From Coriobacteriaceae bacterium AF45-21 (GTDB lineage Bacteria > Actinomycetota > Coriobacteriia > Coriobacteriales > Coriobacteriaceae): a stretch of DNA of 33,425 nucleotides. The notes under the pieces are model-generated. The model did no database searches. It saw nothing but the letters and a program-made list of their open reading frames with translations, and had not been told where the DNA came from. The stretch lies in NCBI GenBank assembly GCA_027682925.1, contig JAQCYU010000027.1, positions 1-33,425 of the forward strand, written 5' to 3'. Below are positions 26,751 to 33,425 of the stretch, piece after piece. A program made the position numbers and the translations under genes. Each line of letters opens with the position of its first letter. The stretch's first letter is position 1.

Positions 26751-26768
26751 GGCCATCCTTTCGGGTTG

Positions 26769-29270
26769 TTACATCAAATCATAGGCGTCGACGTCAACGC
26801 TCACGCTCACGCCGCGCACAGAGCCCACCTCTTTGAGGCAGGCGTCGATATCATCAGAGACATGGTACCCCACGGGCGACTTCACAAGCAGATGGAAGCG
26901 GTAACGATCCTTGGCTCTCTCGATTACACACGAAGCCGGACCCAGCACCTGCGGCACGGCACTCCCCGCCCGCAAAAAATCGGGCGCGGCGGCATGCCAG
27001 CGGCGCTTAAGAAGCTTTGCAATACGCCCGATGTAGTCCTGCGCGTCGTCTCGGTTCGCCGACCACACCAAGATGTTGACCAGGCGAACAAACGGCGGGT
27101 ACAGCGCGTCGCGGCGCTGATCCAGGTCGTAGTCGGTAAAGATCGAACGATCGTGCTCAGCGACGGCGCGAATGACCGGGTCCCCGGGCAGGTAGGTCTG
27201 GATGATGACCTCGCCAGGGCGATCGCCACGACCGGCGCGGCCCGCGACCTGCTCCAGCAAATCGTAGGCGCGCTCCCCTGCGCGGAAGTCCGGCAGCTTG
27301 AGGGCGAAGTCGGCATTGACCACGCCCACGAGCGTGACCTCGGGAAAGTCGAGACCCTTTGCGATCATTTGGGTGCCCAGCAACACGGCGCAATCGGCCG
27401 CATCGAACTGCTCGAGCAACTTTTTGTGCGCGTCCTTGCCGCGCGTGGAATCGGCATCCATGCGAATGATGGCGACGTCGTCGGGCAGCATCTGGTGCAG
27501 TGCGTCCTCGATCTGCTGAGTGCCCAGGCCCATTTTTGCCAGGTAGCGACTGCCACATTTGGGGCAACGGCTCGTGGCCGCCGGATAGGGCTGCACGCGC
27601 CAAGACGAACCGCATGTGTGACACTGCAGCGTGTGTGTGCGCTCGTGATACGTAAGCGCGGTGGAGCAGTGGGTGCAGGTGGGGACGCAGCCGCACTCGC
27701 GGCACATCAGGAACGGCGCAAAGCCACGGCGGTTATGCAGCAGCACGGCCTTCTCGCGGCGCTCGACCACACGCTCAAGGCCTTCTATAAGCGGTTTTGA
27801 GAACATGGAGCGGCTACCGTGCGAGAACTCGCGACGCAGATCGGCAATGCGAACCGTGGGCAACACGGCGTGTCCCGGGCGCTCGGGCATCTCGACGCGC
27901 GTCCAGGCGGCACCGTTAAACGTGCCGCGGCGGCAGCGGTCGAGGGCCTCGGCAGAAGGCGTGGCCGACCCCAGCACGAGCGGGCAGCGATAGCGGCGCG
28001 CCATCTCGGCCGCCACCTCGCGCGCATGGTAGCGCGGACTGGAGCCCTGCTTGTAGCTGGTCTCGGCCGCCACCTCGCGCGCATGGTAGCGCGGACTGGA
28101 GCCCTGCTTGTAGCTGGTCTCGTGCTCCTCGTCGATGATGATGAGGCCCAGGTCGCTAAGCGGGCAAAAGAGCGCCGAGCGGGCGCCGACGACCACGCGG
28201 GCGCCGACGACCACGCGGGCCGCACCGCTGGCGACCATATCCCACTGGTCCAGGCGCTCGCCGGCCGAAAGGCGCGAATGGAACACGGCGACCGTCTCGC
28301 CAAAGCGCGAACGGAAGCGGCCGACGGTCTGGGCCGTCAGCGAGATCTCGGGCACCAGCACGCAAGCCGAACGGCCGGCCGCCAGCACGCGCTCGATGGC
28401 GGAGAGGTACACCTCGGTTTTGCCGGAGCCGGTGACGCCGTCGACCAGCACCACGTCGCCATGAGCGTCCAGACGGGCGCGCTCGATCTGCGCGAGTGCC
28501 TGCTTCTGGCCGTTGGTAAGGGAGACCGGCGCCTTGCCGCTTGCCGAGGACAGCGTGGTCTGCTCGCTGCAGCCACGCCACGCACGACGCTCCTCCACCA
28601 CGACGACGCCGCGTTTTTCGAGCGCCTTGATGGTCGCCGACATGCTGTTATAGAGAAGGTTGAGGTCGCGCGTCGTGACCGGGCCGCACTGGAGCGCCTC
28701 GATGAGCTGACGCTGGCGGACCGCGGTCTTGGGCGGCGTATAGTCGAAGCCCTCGGGCGTGAGCATGACCCAGCGGTTTTGGATGGGTTTGACGGCGGGG
28801 CGCTCAACGGCCCACACGCCGTCGTCACCTTTGACCACGCGCGGGCTTCCACCCGGGGGCAAGAACAAACGCAGGCACTCGGAAAGCGTTGCGACGTACT
28901 CGCGGCTCATCCAGCGTGCGATACGGGCAGCCTCGGCGGTAAAGAGCGGTTTGCTGAGGATAGCCTCGATGGCTTTAATGCGGGCTGGGTCGAGGGCGTT
29001 GATGCCTTGCAGGTCACCCTGCTCAGGCGCAATGTCGACGATATAGCCCGCGGCGGCACGGTTACCAAAGTGGACCAGGACCGTGGATCCGATTTGCGCC
29101 TCGTTGGCAAGGGACCGGGGAATGCCATAAGCAAACGGCTCGGACAGCGCACGGGTGGGAATGTCGAGGACTACGCTCGCATAGGCGGCGACGGGTTCAG
29201 GCGCGAACTCAGGCTTGGCCGGAGTCTCCTCCGGTTCCGGCGAACCAAACAGCGACAGTTGCTCGGCCAT
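26769..29270 (-). CDS. priA: Primosomal replication restart helicase, with two in-frame tandem duplications
   Basis: An 833-residue PriA, the 3'-5' helicase that reloads the replisome at stalled forks. In order: the N-terminal 3'-DNA-binding domain (SVVLDIPTRALSEPFAYGIP), a winged helix, Walker A in VDGVTGSGKTEVYL, motif II DEEH, VLGSATPSAEAL, the zinc-binding insert with paired Cys (CRECGCVPTCTHC, CHTCG, CPKCG), GTQMIAKGLDFPEVTLVG and QVAGRAGRGDRPGEV. The region around DEEH is odd: ETSYKQGSSPRYHAREVAA occurs twice in tandem (57-bp repeat), and VVVGAR occurs twice just before (18-bp repeat). Normal PriA has single copies. The ATG at 29270 (MAEQLSLFG) has GGGAGG upstream. A terminator separates it from gltX. 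Confidence 0.95.
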   Translation of the reverse strand: MAEQLSLFGSPEPEETPAKPEFAPEPVAAYASVVLDIPTRALSEPFAYGIPRSLANEAQIGSTVLVHFGNRAAAGYIVDIAPEQGDLQGINALDPARIKAIEAILSKPLFTAEAARIARWMSREYVATLSECLRLFLPPGGSPRVVKGDDGVWAVERPAVKPIQNRWVMLTPEGFDYTPPKTAVRQRQLIEALQCGPVTTRDLNLLYNSMSATIKALEKRGVVVVEERRAWRGCSEQTTLSSASGKAPVSLTNGQKQALAQIERARLDAHGDVVLVDGVTGSGKTEVYLSAIERVLAAGRSACVLVPEISLTAQTVGRFRSRFGETVAVFHSRLSAGERLDQWDMVASGAARVVVGARVVVGARSALFCPLSDLGLIIIDEEHETSYKQGSSPRYHAREVAAETSYKQGSSPRYHAREVAAEMARRYRCPLVLGSATPSAEALDRCRRGTFNGAAWTRVEMPERPGHAVLPTVRIADLRREFSHGSRSMFSKPLIEGLERVVERREKAVLLHNRRGFAPFLMCRECGCVPTCTHCSTALTYHERTHTLQCHTCGSSWRVQPYPAATSRCPKCGSRYLAKMGLGTQQIEDALHQMLPDDVAIIRMDADSTRGKDAHKKLLEQFDAADCAVLLGTQMIAKGLDFPEVTLVGVVNADFALKLPDFRAGERAYDLLEQVAGRAGRGDRPGEVIIQTYLPGDPVIRAVAEHDRSIFTDYDLDQRRDALYPPFVRLVNILVWSANRDDAQDYIGRIAKLLKRRWHAAAPDFLRAGSAVPQVLGPASCVIERAKDRYRFHLLVKSPVGYHVSDDIDACLKEVGSVRGVSVSVDVDAYDLM
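28004..28117. repeat. 57-bp perfect tandem duplication in priA
   Basis: Copies at 28004-28060 and 28061-28117 are identical, followed by five more matching bases (TCTCG), the microhomology expected at a duplication joint. It keeps frame and adds 19 residues just after the DEEH box. Confidence 0.95.
28181..28216. repeat. 18-bp perfect tandem duplication in priA
   Basis: GGGCGCCGACGACCACGC occurs twice in a row, followed by GGGC. It adds six residues (VVVGAR) before SALFCPL and lies 64 bases from the 57-bp duplication. Confidence 0.93.
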
Positions 29271-29301
29271 GGCCCCTATACCTCCCATCCCATGCGTCTT
29301 C

Positions 29302-29335
29302 AGAAACAAGAGCCCCGCTCGGGTGAACGGGGCTC
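29302..29335 (-). terminator. Terminator between gltX and priA
   Basis: The minus-strand RNA folds GAGCCCCG-N10-CGGGGCTC (29335-29310), followed by TTGTTTCTG. It lies about 23 bases after the gltX stop. Confidence 0.8.
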
Positions 29336-29358
29336 GGATACATGCGTTTACGCGGCTG

Positions 29359-30834
29359 CTACAGCGCCATCGTGCGGGCGCGGTCGATACGCGCCAGACA
29401 GTCGTCACGGCCGACGAGCGCCATGGTCTCGCCCAGCGGAGGGCTCACCATGTTGCCGCAAACGGCGACGCGCACGGCCTGGAACACCACGCGCTTCTTA
29501 AGGTCCATCTGCTCGGGCAGCGGCTCAAGCGCGGCGTCGATGGCCTCGGCAGTCCACTCGTCCACGCCCTCGAGCGCGGCCTTGGCGGCGTCCAGGATGG
29601 CACCCATGCCTTCCTTGGCCAGGCCCTTGTTGACGGATTTCTCGTCATACTCGAGCGTCTCGGCCGTAGCAAAGATGGGAGCGGCGACGGTCACGGCGTC
29701 GGCCGGCATCTTGGTGCGCGGCTTGACGATGGCGGCAAGCGCATCGATCCAATCCTCGCCGTACTCGACGTTGCCCTCGATGAGACCCGCCTCGTGCAGC
29801 TCGGGGACCATGATCTCGTCGGCAAACTGGGCATCGGACATGCCATTGATGTACTCGGCGTTGACCCAGTCGAGCTTCTTAGGGTCGAAGGTCGCCGGGT
29901 TCTTGGAGATGCGATCGAGCGAGAACTTGCTGGCCAGGACATCGCGCGGGATGATCGTGGTCTCGCCGTCGAGCGACCAGCCGAGCAGCGCCAGATAGTT
30001 GACGAAGGCATCGGACAGGTAGCCGGCATCGCGGTACTCCTCCACCGAGGTGGCACCGTGGCGCTTGGAGAGCTTCTTGCCGTCGGCGCCCAGGATCATG
30101 GAGATGTGGGCGAACGTGGGCACGGGCGCGCCGAGGGCCTCGTAGACCATGACCTGGCGCGGGGTGTTGGACAGGTGGTCGTCGCCGCGGATGACATGGG
30201 TGATCTTCATCATGGCGTCGTCGACGACGGTCGCGAAGTTGTACGTGGGCGTGCCGTCGGAGCGGAAGATGACGAAGTCGTCGAGCTCCTTGGCGTCGAA
30301 GGTCACCTCGCCGTGGACGGCGTCGTGGATGACGACGTCGCCGCGGTCCTCGGGCACCTTAATACGCAGGACATAGGACTCGCCGGCCTCGATGCGGCGG
30401 CGGGCCTCCTCGGGATCAAGATCGCGGCAACGGCGCTGATAGCCCTGGAAGGGGTCCTTGCGCTCCTGCGCGGCCTTGCGGTCGGCATCGAGCTGCTCCT
30501 TGGTGCAGAAGCAGGGATATGCCTTGCCCTCGTCCCAAAGCTTCTGGGCGGCCTGCTTGTACAGGTCCAGGCGCTCGGTCTGGGCGTAGGGGCCAAAGTC
30601 GCCGCCCACCTCGGGACCCTCGTCCCAGTCCAGGCCCAGCCAACGCATGGCGCGCAGGATGATCTGCGTGTTCTCGTCGGTGGAGCGGGTGGGGTCGGTG
30701 TCGTCGATGCGCAGGATGAACGTGCCGCCGTTTGCGCGGGCGAAAGCCCAGTTATAGATAGCGGTGCGGGCGCCGCCGATGTGCAGCTTGCCCGTCGGTG
30801 AGGGTGCAAAGCGGACGCGAACGTCTGATGCCAT
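29359..30834 (-). CDS. gltX: Glutamyl-tRNA synthetase
   Basis: An intact 491-residue class I aminoacyl-tRNA synthetase charging tRNA-Glu. The HIGH-type motif is in RFAPSPTGKLHIGGARTAIY near residue 10. A zinc/knuckle region follows with YPCFCTKEQLDADR; then VIRGDDHLSNTPRQ, and the KMSKS-type motif in LGADGKKLSKRHGATSV near residue 250. The C-terminal anticodon-binding helical domain contains AALEPLPEQMDLKKRVVFQ and the NMVSPPLGETMALVGRD end. The frame is open further upstream, but the ATG at 30834 (MASDVRVRF) has GGAG six bases before it and starts exactly where the family does. Whether it is discriminating or also charges tRNA-Gln depends on gatCAB elsewhere. Confidence 0.97.
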   Translation of the reverse strand: MASDVRVRFAPSPTGKLHIGGARTAIYNWAFARANGGTFILRIDDTDPTRSTDENTQIILRAMRWLGLDWDEGPEVGGDFGPYAQTERLDLYKQAAQKLWDEGKAYPCFCTKEQLDADRKAAQERKDPFQGYQRRCRDLDPEEARRRIEAGESYVLRIKVPEDRGDVVIHDAVHGEVTFDAKELDDFVIFRSDGTPTYNFATVVDDAMMKITHVIRGDDHLSNTPRQVMVYEALGAPVPTFAHISMILGADGKKLSKRHGATSVEEYRDAGYLSDAFVNYLALLGWSLDGETTIIPRDVLASKFSLDRISKNPATFDPKKLDWVNAEYINGMSDAQFADEIMVPELHEAGLIEGNVEYGEDWIDALAAIVKPRTKMPADAVTVAAPIFATAETLEYDEKSVNKGLAKEGMGAILDAAKAALEGVDEWTAEAIDAALEPLPEQMDLKKRVVFQAVRVAVCGNMVSPPLGETMALVGRDDCLARIDRARTMAL

Positions 30835-30918
30835 GGAAATCTCCTCGATTGCAGGATGGATGTCTAACCGCACCAGTATAAAGCAACAAAGCAACCTCCG
30901 CACAAAGGGCACCGACCC

Positions 30919-31008
30919 ACTCATTGGGGACAGACTTAAATGACCAATCTTTGGGCAACCTGTCGGCACTTAGGCAAGGCTGCTCATTTAAGTCTGTCCC
31001 CAATGAGT
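30919..31008. repeat. 25-bp perfect inverted repeat with GGGGACAGACTTAA core
   Basis: The arm at 30919-30943 is the exact complement of 30984-31008, with a 40-base loop. The core TTGGGGACAGACTTAAATGA resembles palindromic repeats scattered through several bacterial genomes and linked to REP-associated Y1 transposases, from memory. It lies between the divergent gltX and metK genes, upstream of both. Confidence 0.85.
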
Positions 31009-31044
31009 AGGTGCGGAAAGGGTGTGAATGTTTGATTTACGCGC

Positions 31045-31050
31045 TATGAT
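31045..31050 (+). promoter_or_regulatory. Candidate -10 box of metK
   Basis: TATGAT, about 70 bases before the metK start, has only a weak -35 upstream. A small hairpin (CCCGGCG 31069-31075/CGCCGGG 31089-31095) follows in the leader. I find no SAM riboswitch-like sequence. Confidence 0.3.
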
Positions 31051-31117
31051 GTCCCCTTGCATAGAGAGCCCGGCGGAATGGTAACGGTCGCCGGGACACG
31101 TTTTTGAAAGGACAATC

Positions 31118-32397
31118 ATGTCAGAAGAACTTCGTTCCATCCCGCCCCAAAACGGGTCTTTTGTTTTTACGTCGGAGTCGGTGACCGAAGGTCATCCCGA
31201 TAAGATCGCTGACCAGATCAGCGACGCCGTCCTCGACGCAATCCTCGCCAAAGAAATAGAGCTCCAGGAGCAGGGCTACATCGCCCCCAACGGCGTGCCT
31301 GCCAACGTGGAGAACGTCCGTTGCGCCTGCGAGACCCTCGTGACCACCGGCACGGTCATCGTCGCTGGCGAGATTCGCACCCAGCCTACGTCGATGTACA
31401 GGAAATCGCCCGCGGTGTTATCCGCCGCATCGGCTACAACCGTGCCAAGTTCGGTTTTGACTGCGACACCTGCGGCGTTATGAGCCTCATCCACGAGCAG
31501 TCGCCCGATATCGCCCAGGGCGTTGACGAGTCCTTCGAGACCCAGACCGGCGCTACCACCGACCCGATCGACCTGATCGGTGCCGGCGACCAGGGCATGA
31601 TGTTCGGTTATGCCTCCAACGAGACCAAGACCCTCATGCCCATGCCGCACTACCTGGCAAGCCGCCTGGCCGAGCGCCTGGCAGCCGTGCGTCACGACGG
31701 CACCCTGCCCTACCTGCGTCCCGACGGCAAGACCCAAGTCACCGTGCGCTATGAGGAAGGCAAGCCCGTCGAGGTCACGACCATCGTCATCTCCACGCAG
31801 CACGCCGCCGAGATCGAGGACATGGGCAAGATCAAGGCCGACCTCATCGAGCACGTCATCACCCCGGTCATGGCCGCTGAGAACATGCCATGGGACAACG
31901 CGGACATCTACGTGAACCCCACCGGTCGCTTTGTCGTGGGCGGCCCCATGGGCGACACGGGCCTCACCGGCCGCAAGATTATCGTCGACACCTACGGCGG
32001 CTACGGTCGTCACGGCGGCGGTGCCTTTAGCGGCAAGGACTGCACCAAGGTTGACCGCTCCGCCGCGTATGCCGCGCGCTGGGTCGCCAAGAACGTGGTC
32101 GCCGCCGGTCTAGCCGACCGCTGCGAAGTCGAGCTTGCCTACGCCATCGGCGTTTCCAAGCCCCTCTCAATCATGGTCGACACCTTCGGTACCGCGCATG
32201 TTGCCGAGGACAAGATCGTCGAGGCCGTAGGGAAGACCTTCGACCTGCGCCCGGGCGCAATCATCCGCGACCTAGACCTGCGTCGCCCCATCTACGAAAA
32301 GACGGCAGCCTACGGTCACTTCGGCCGCGAAGACGCCGACTTCACATGGGAAAAAACCGACCGCGTCGAAGAACTCAAAGCAGCCTGCGGCCTGTAA
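31118..32397 (+). CDS. metK: S-adenosylmethionine synthetase (one frame break)
   Basis: Makes S-adenosylmethionine from methionine and ATP. It would be 426 residues once repaired, slightly longer than the usual 380-400. Motifs: [20 protein letters not shown] at residue 17 (ATP and Mg site), [15 protein letters not shown] (signature 1), [20 protein letters not shown], and the P-loop-like [20 protein letters not shown] (signature 2). The frame breaks near 31384 between GEIRTQ and [12 protein letters not shown]; restoring one G (CAGGCC) gives TQAYVDVQE. Because MetK is normally indispensable, the break is almost certainly a sequence error. The ATG at 31118 follows GAAAGGA. It is transcribed away from gltX. 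Confidence 0.95.
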
Positions 32398-32434
32398 TTG
32401 GGAACCACCAAGGTCACAACACGCACGCGCTTTC

Positions 32435-32470
32435 AAAAGAAGTACCGCCCCCAAGCGGTGCTTCTTTTTT
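32435..32470 (+). terminator. Strong terminator after metK
   Basis: AAAAGAAG-T-ACCGC pairs with GCGGT-G-CTTCTTTT around a six-base loop, running into an eight-T-rich tail (CTTCTTTTTT). It lies 38 bases after the metK stop. Confidence 0.92.
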
Positions 32471-32564
32471 ATTAATCCGGTGGTGAGGATGCTTCGATAT
32501 GAGTCTACGCTGCGTCCCTAGCTGATGAATTTTGCCATCTAGTAACTCCAACCATGTATCCTTA

Positions 32565-32685
32565 GTCCCGAGGGGCGGGGCATAAGGTCGATCGCGAGTT
32601 CCGCACGAGCCGGAGAGCACTTAATGTGCTCTCCGTGCGAGCAGGACTGCCCGAGCAGGCGACCTTATGCCCCGCCCCTCGGGAC
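32565..32685. repeat. 26-bp perfect inverted repeat enclosing a second hairpin
   Basis: The arm at 32565-32590 (GTCCCGAGGGGCGGGGCATA at its start) is the exact complement of 32660-32685. Inside, CGGAGAGCAC pairs with GTGCTCTCCG around TTAAT (about 32611-32635). The whole 121-base element ends 24 bases before the serine dehydratase start codon. It may be a leader RNA fold or a mobile palindromic repeat. Confidence 0.85.
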
Positions 32686-32709
32686 GACGAGCCACGTAAA
32701 GGAGCAGCC

Positions 32710-33425
32710 ATGGCAGGCAAGCCGCAAACACTAGCTACGACCTCGGCATTCGAGATCTTGGGCCCCGTCATGGTCGGCCCCAGCTCATCGCACACCGCCG
32801 GCGCCCTGCGCTGCGCCCAAGTTGCCGCCAGCCTGCTGGAAGGCCGCATCACCAAGGTCACCTTTGGCCTGTGGAACTCCTTTGCCCATACCTACCGCGG
32901 CCACGGCACCGATCGTGCGCTCGTCGCGGGCATCCTGGGCCTCGACACCGATGACGAGAACATCAAGCAGGCCTCGACCTCGCGCGCGAGCAGGGCCTCG
33001 AATATCACTTTGAAATTAAGGGCGACGACGCCTCCATCCACCCCAACACCGTCGACATCGACATGATCGACGACACGGGCGCTACGGCACAGGTCCGCGG
33101 CGAGAGCCTGGGCGGCGGCAAGATGCGCATCAGCCGCATTAACGGCGTCGGCGTTGACATCTCGGGTATGTACTCCACGCTCTTCGTGGCGCACCAGGAT
33201 GTTCCCGGCGTGCTCGCCGCGCTCACGAACCTGCTCGCCTACGCACACGTGAACATCGCCTTCTGCCGCACCTACCGCACCGAGGTGGGCGGTCAGGCCT
33301 ACTCCGTCTTTGAGACCGACGGCGCGCCCGACGACACCGTCGTCCCCCTTGCTGCGCAAGGCTCGACAATGTCGATTACGCGACCTTTATCGAGCTCCCC
33401 GGTTCTGCCTCGTCGCTCTCCCCCG
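32710..33425 (+). CDS. sdaAB: L-serine ammonia-lyase, iron-sulfur type, beta part (frame breaks, cut by window end)
   Basis: The beta-domain of the oxygen-sensitive [4Fe-4S] L-serine dehydratase, which converts serine to pyruvate and ammonia. The signature SAFEILGPVMVGPSSSHTAG lies near residue 13, then FGLWNSFAHTYRGHGTDRAL, ESLGGGKMRISRINGVGVDI, and a C-terminal ACT domain (VAHQDVPGVLAALTNLLAYA). The frame breaks near 32974 (TTC read as TC, ahead of DLAREQGLEYHFEIKGDD). Near 33347-33362 two apparent extra bases disrupt PLLRKLDNVDYATFIEL. The ATG at 32710 follows AAAGGAGC. Whether the alpha domain follows as a separate gene or in the same chain lies beyond the window. Confidence 0.9.

Noticed and set aside
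26184..27800. A 538-codon plus-strand frame over def and priA
   Set aside because: It is antisense to two unmistakable genes and has no domain or ribosome site.
30835..31117. A SAM riboswitch before metK
   Set aside because: I looked for SAM-I, SAM-II and SAM-IV hallmarks and saw only one short hairpin and a palindromic repeat; nothing matches.

Overview
The window looks like a chromosomal segment of a gut actinobacterium of the class Coriobacteriia, most likely Collinsella. This is inferred from the high-GC codon usage, a glgB-glgP-glgC-glgD-glgA operon, Lys/Ala-rich low-complexity protein tails and a LoaP/NusG-type regulator ahead of a capsule locus. I could run no database search, so the genus is a judgement.

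Layout. (1) 1-7640, minus strand: the promoter-proximal half of an exopolysaccharide/capsule operon. In transcription order it has a long structured leader, a NusG/LoaP-like antiterminator, two membrane phosphoglycosyltransferases, an RffA/WecE-type sugar aminotransferase, a GT4 and a GT2 glycosyltransferase, a Wzy-like polymerase and another GT2 cut by the window edge. (2) 7903-9465, minus strand: tRNA-Ala(GGC) with its terminator, thiamine diphosphokinase and a HAD hydrolase. (3) 9487-23085, plus strand: a storage-polysaccharide region. It holds branching enzyme, phosphorylase, the ADP-glucose pyrophosphorylase pair GlgC/GlgD, glycogen synthase, and a GH13-GH77 fusion for debranching and glucan transfer. 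A 9-bp element, TGGTAAAAC, recurs in both promoter regions. (4) 23174-23410: a small zinc-ribbon protein. (5) 23571-30834, minus strand: housekeeping genes gltX, priA, def, fmt and rsmB. (6) 31118 to the end, plus strand: metK and an iron-sulfur L-serine dehydratase, cut by the window edge.

How the genes work together. GlgC/GlgD make ADP-glucose, GlgA polymerises it and GlgB branches it. GlgP and the GH13-GH77 protein take the polymer apart, so synthesis and breakdown are encoded side by side. In the capsule operon, sugar phosphate is loaded on undecaprenyl phosphate by the phosphoglycosyltransferases, extended by the glycosyltransferases and polymerised by the Wzy-like protein. The NusG-like protein probably keeps RNA polymerase going through the operon.

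The most unusual biology is that both polymer-building enzymes, GlgB and GlgA, end in long Lys/Ala/Thr-rich tails resembling histone H1, about 75 and 275 residues long. Other noteworthy structure: several long, perfect or near-perfect inverted repeats between genes, two large hairpins in the capsule-operon leader, a G9 tract at the end of one sugar transferase gene, and two in-frame tandem duplications in the priA helicase core.

Caution: at least ten genes or gene parts carry apparent one-base indels, mostly loss of one base from a run of two to four. They include metK, which is normally essential. They are more likely sequencing or assembly errors than pseudogenes, so I give each broken gene as one feature spanning the breaks.
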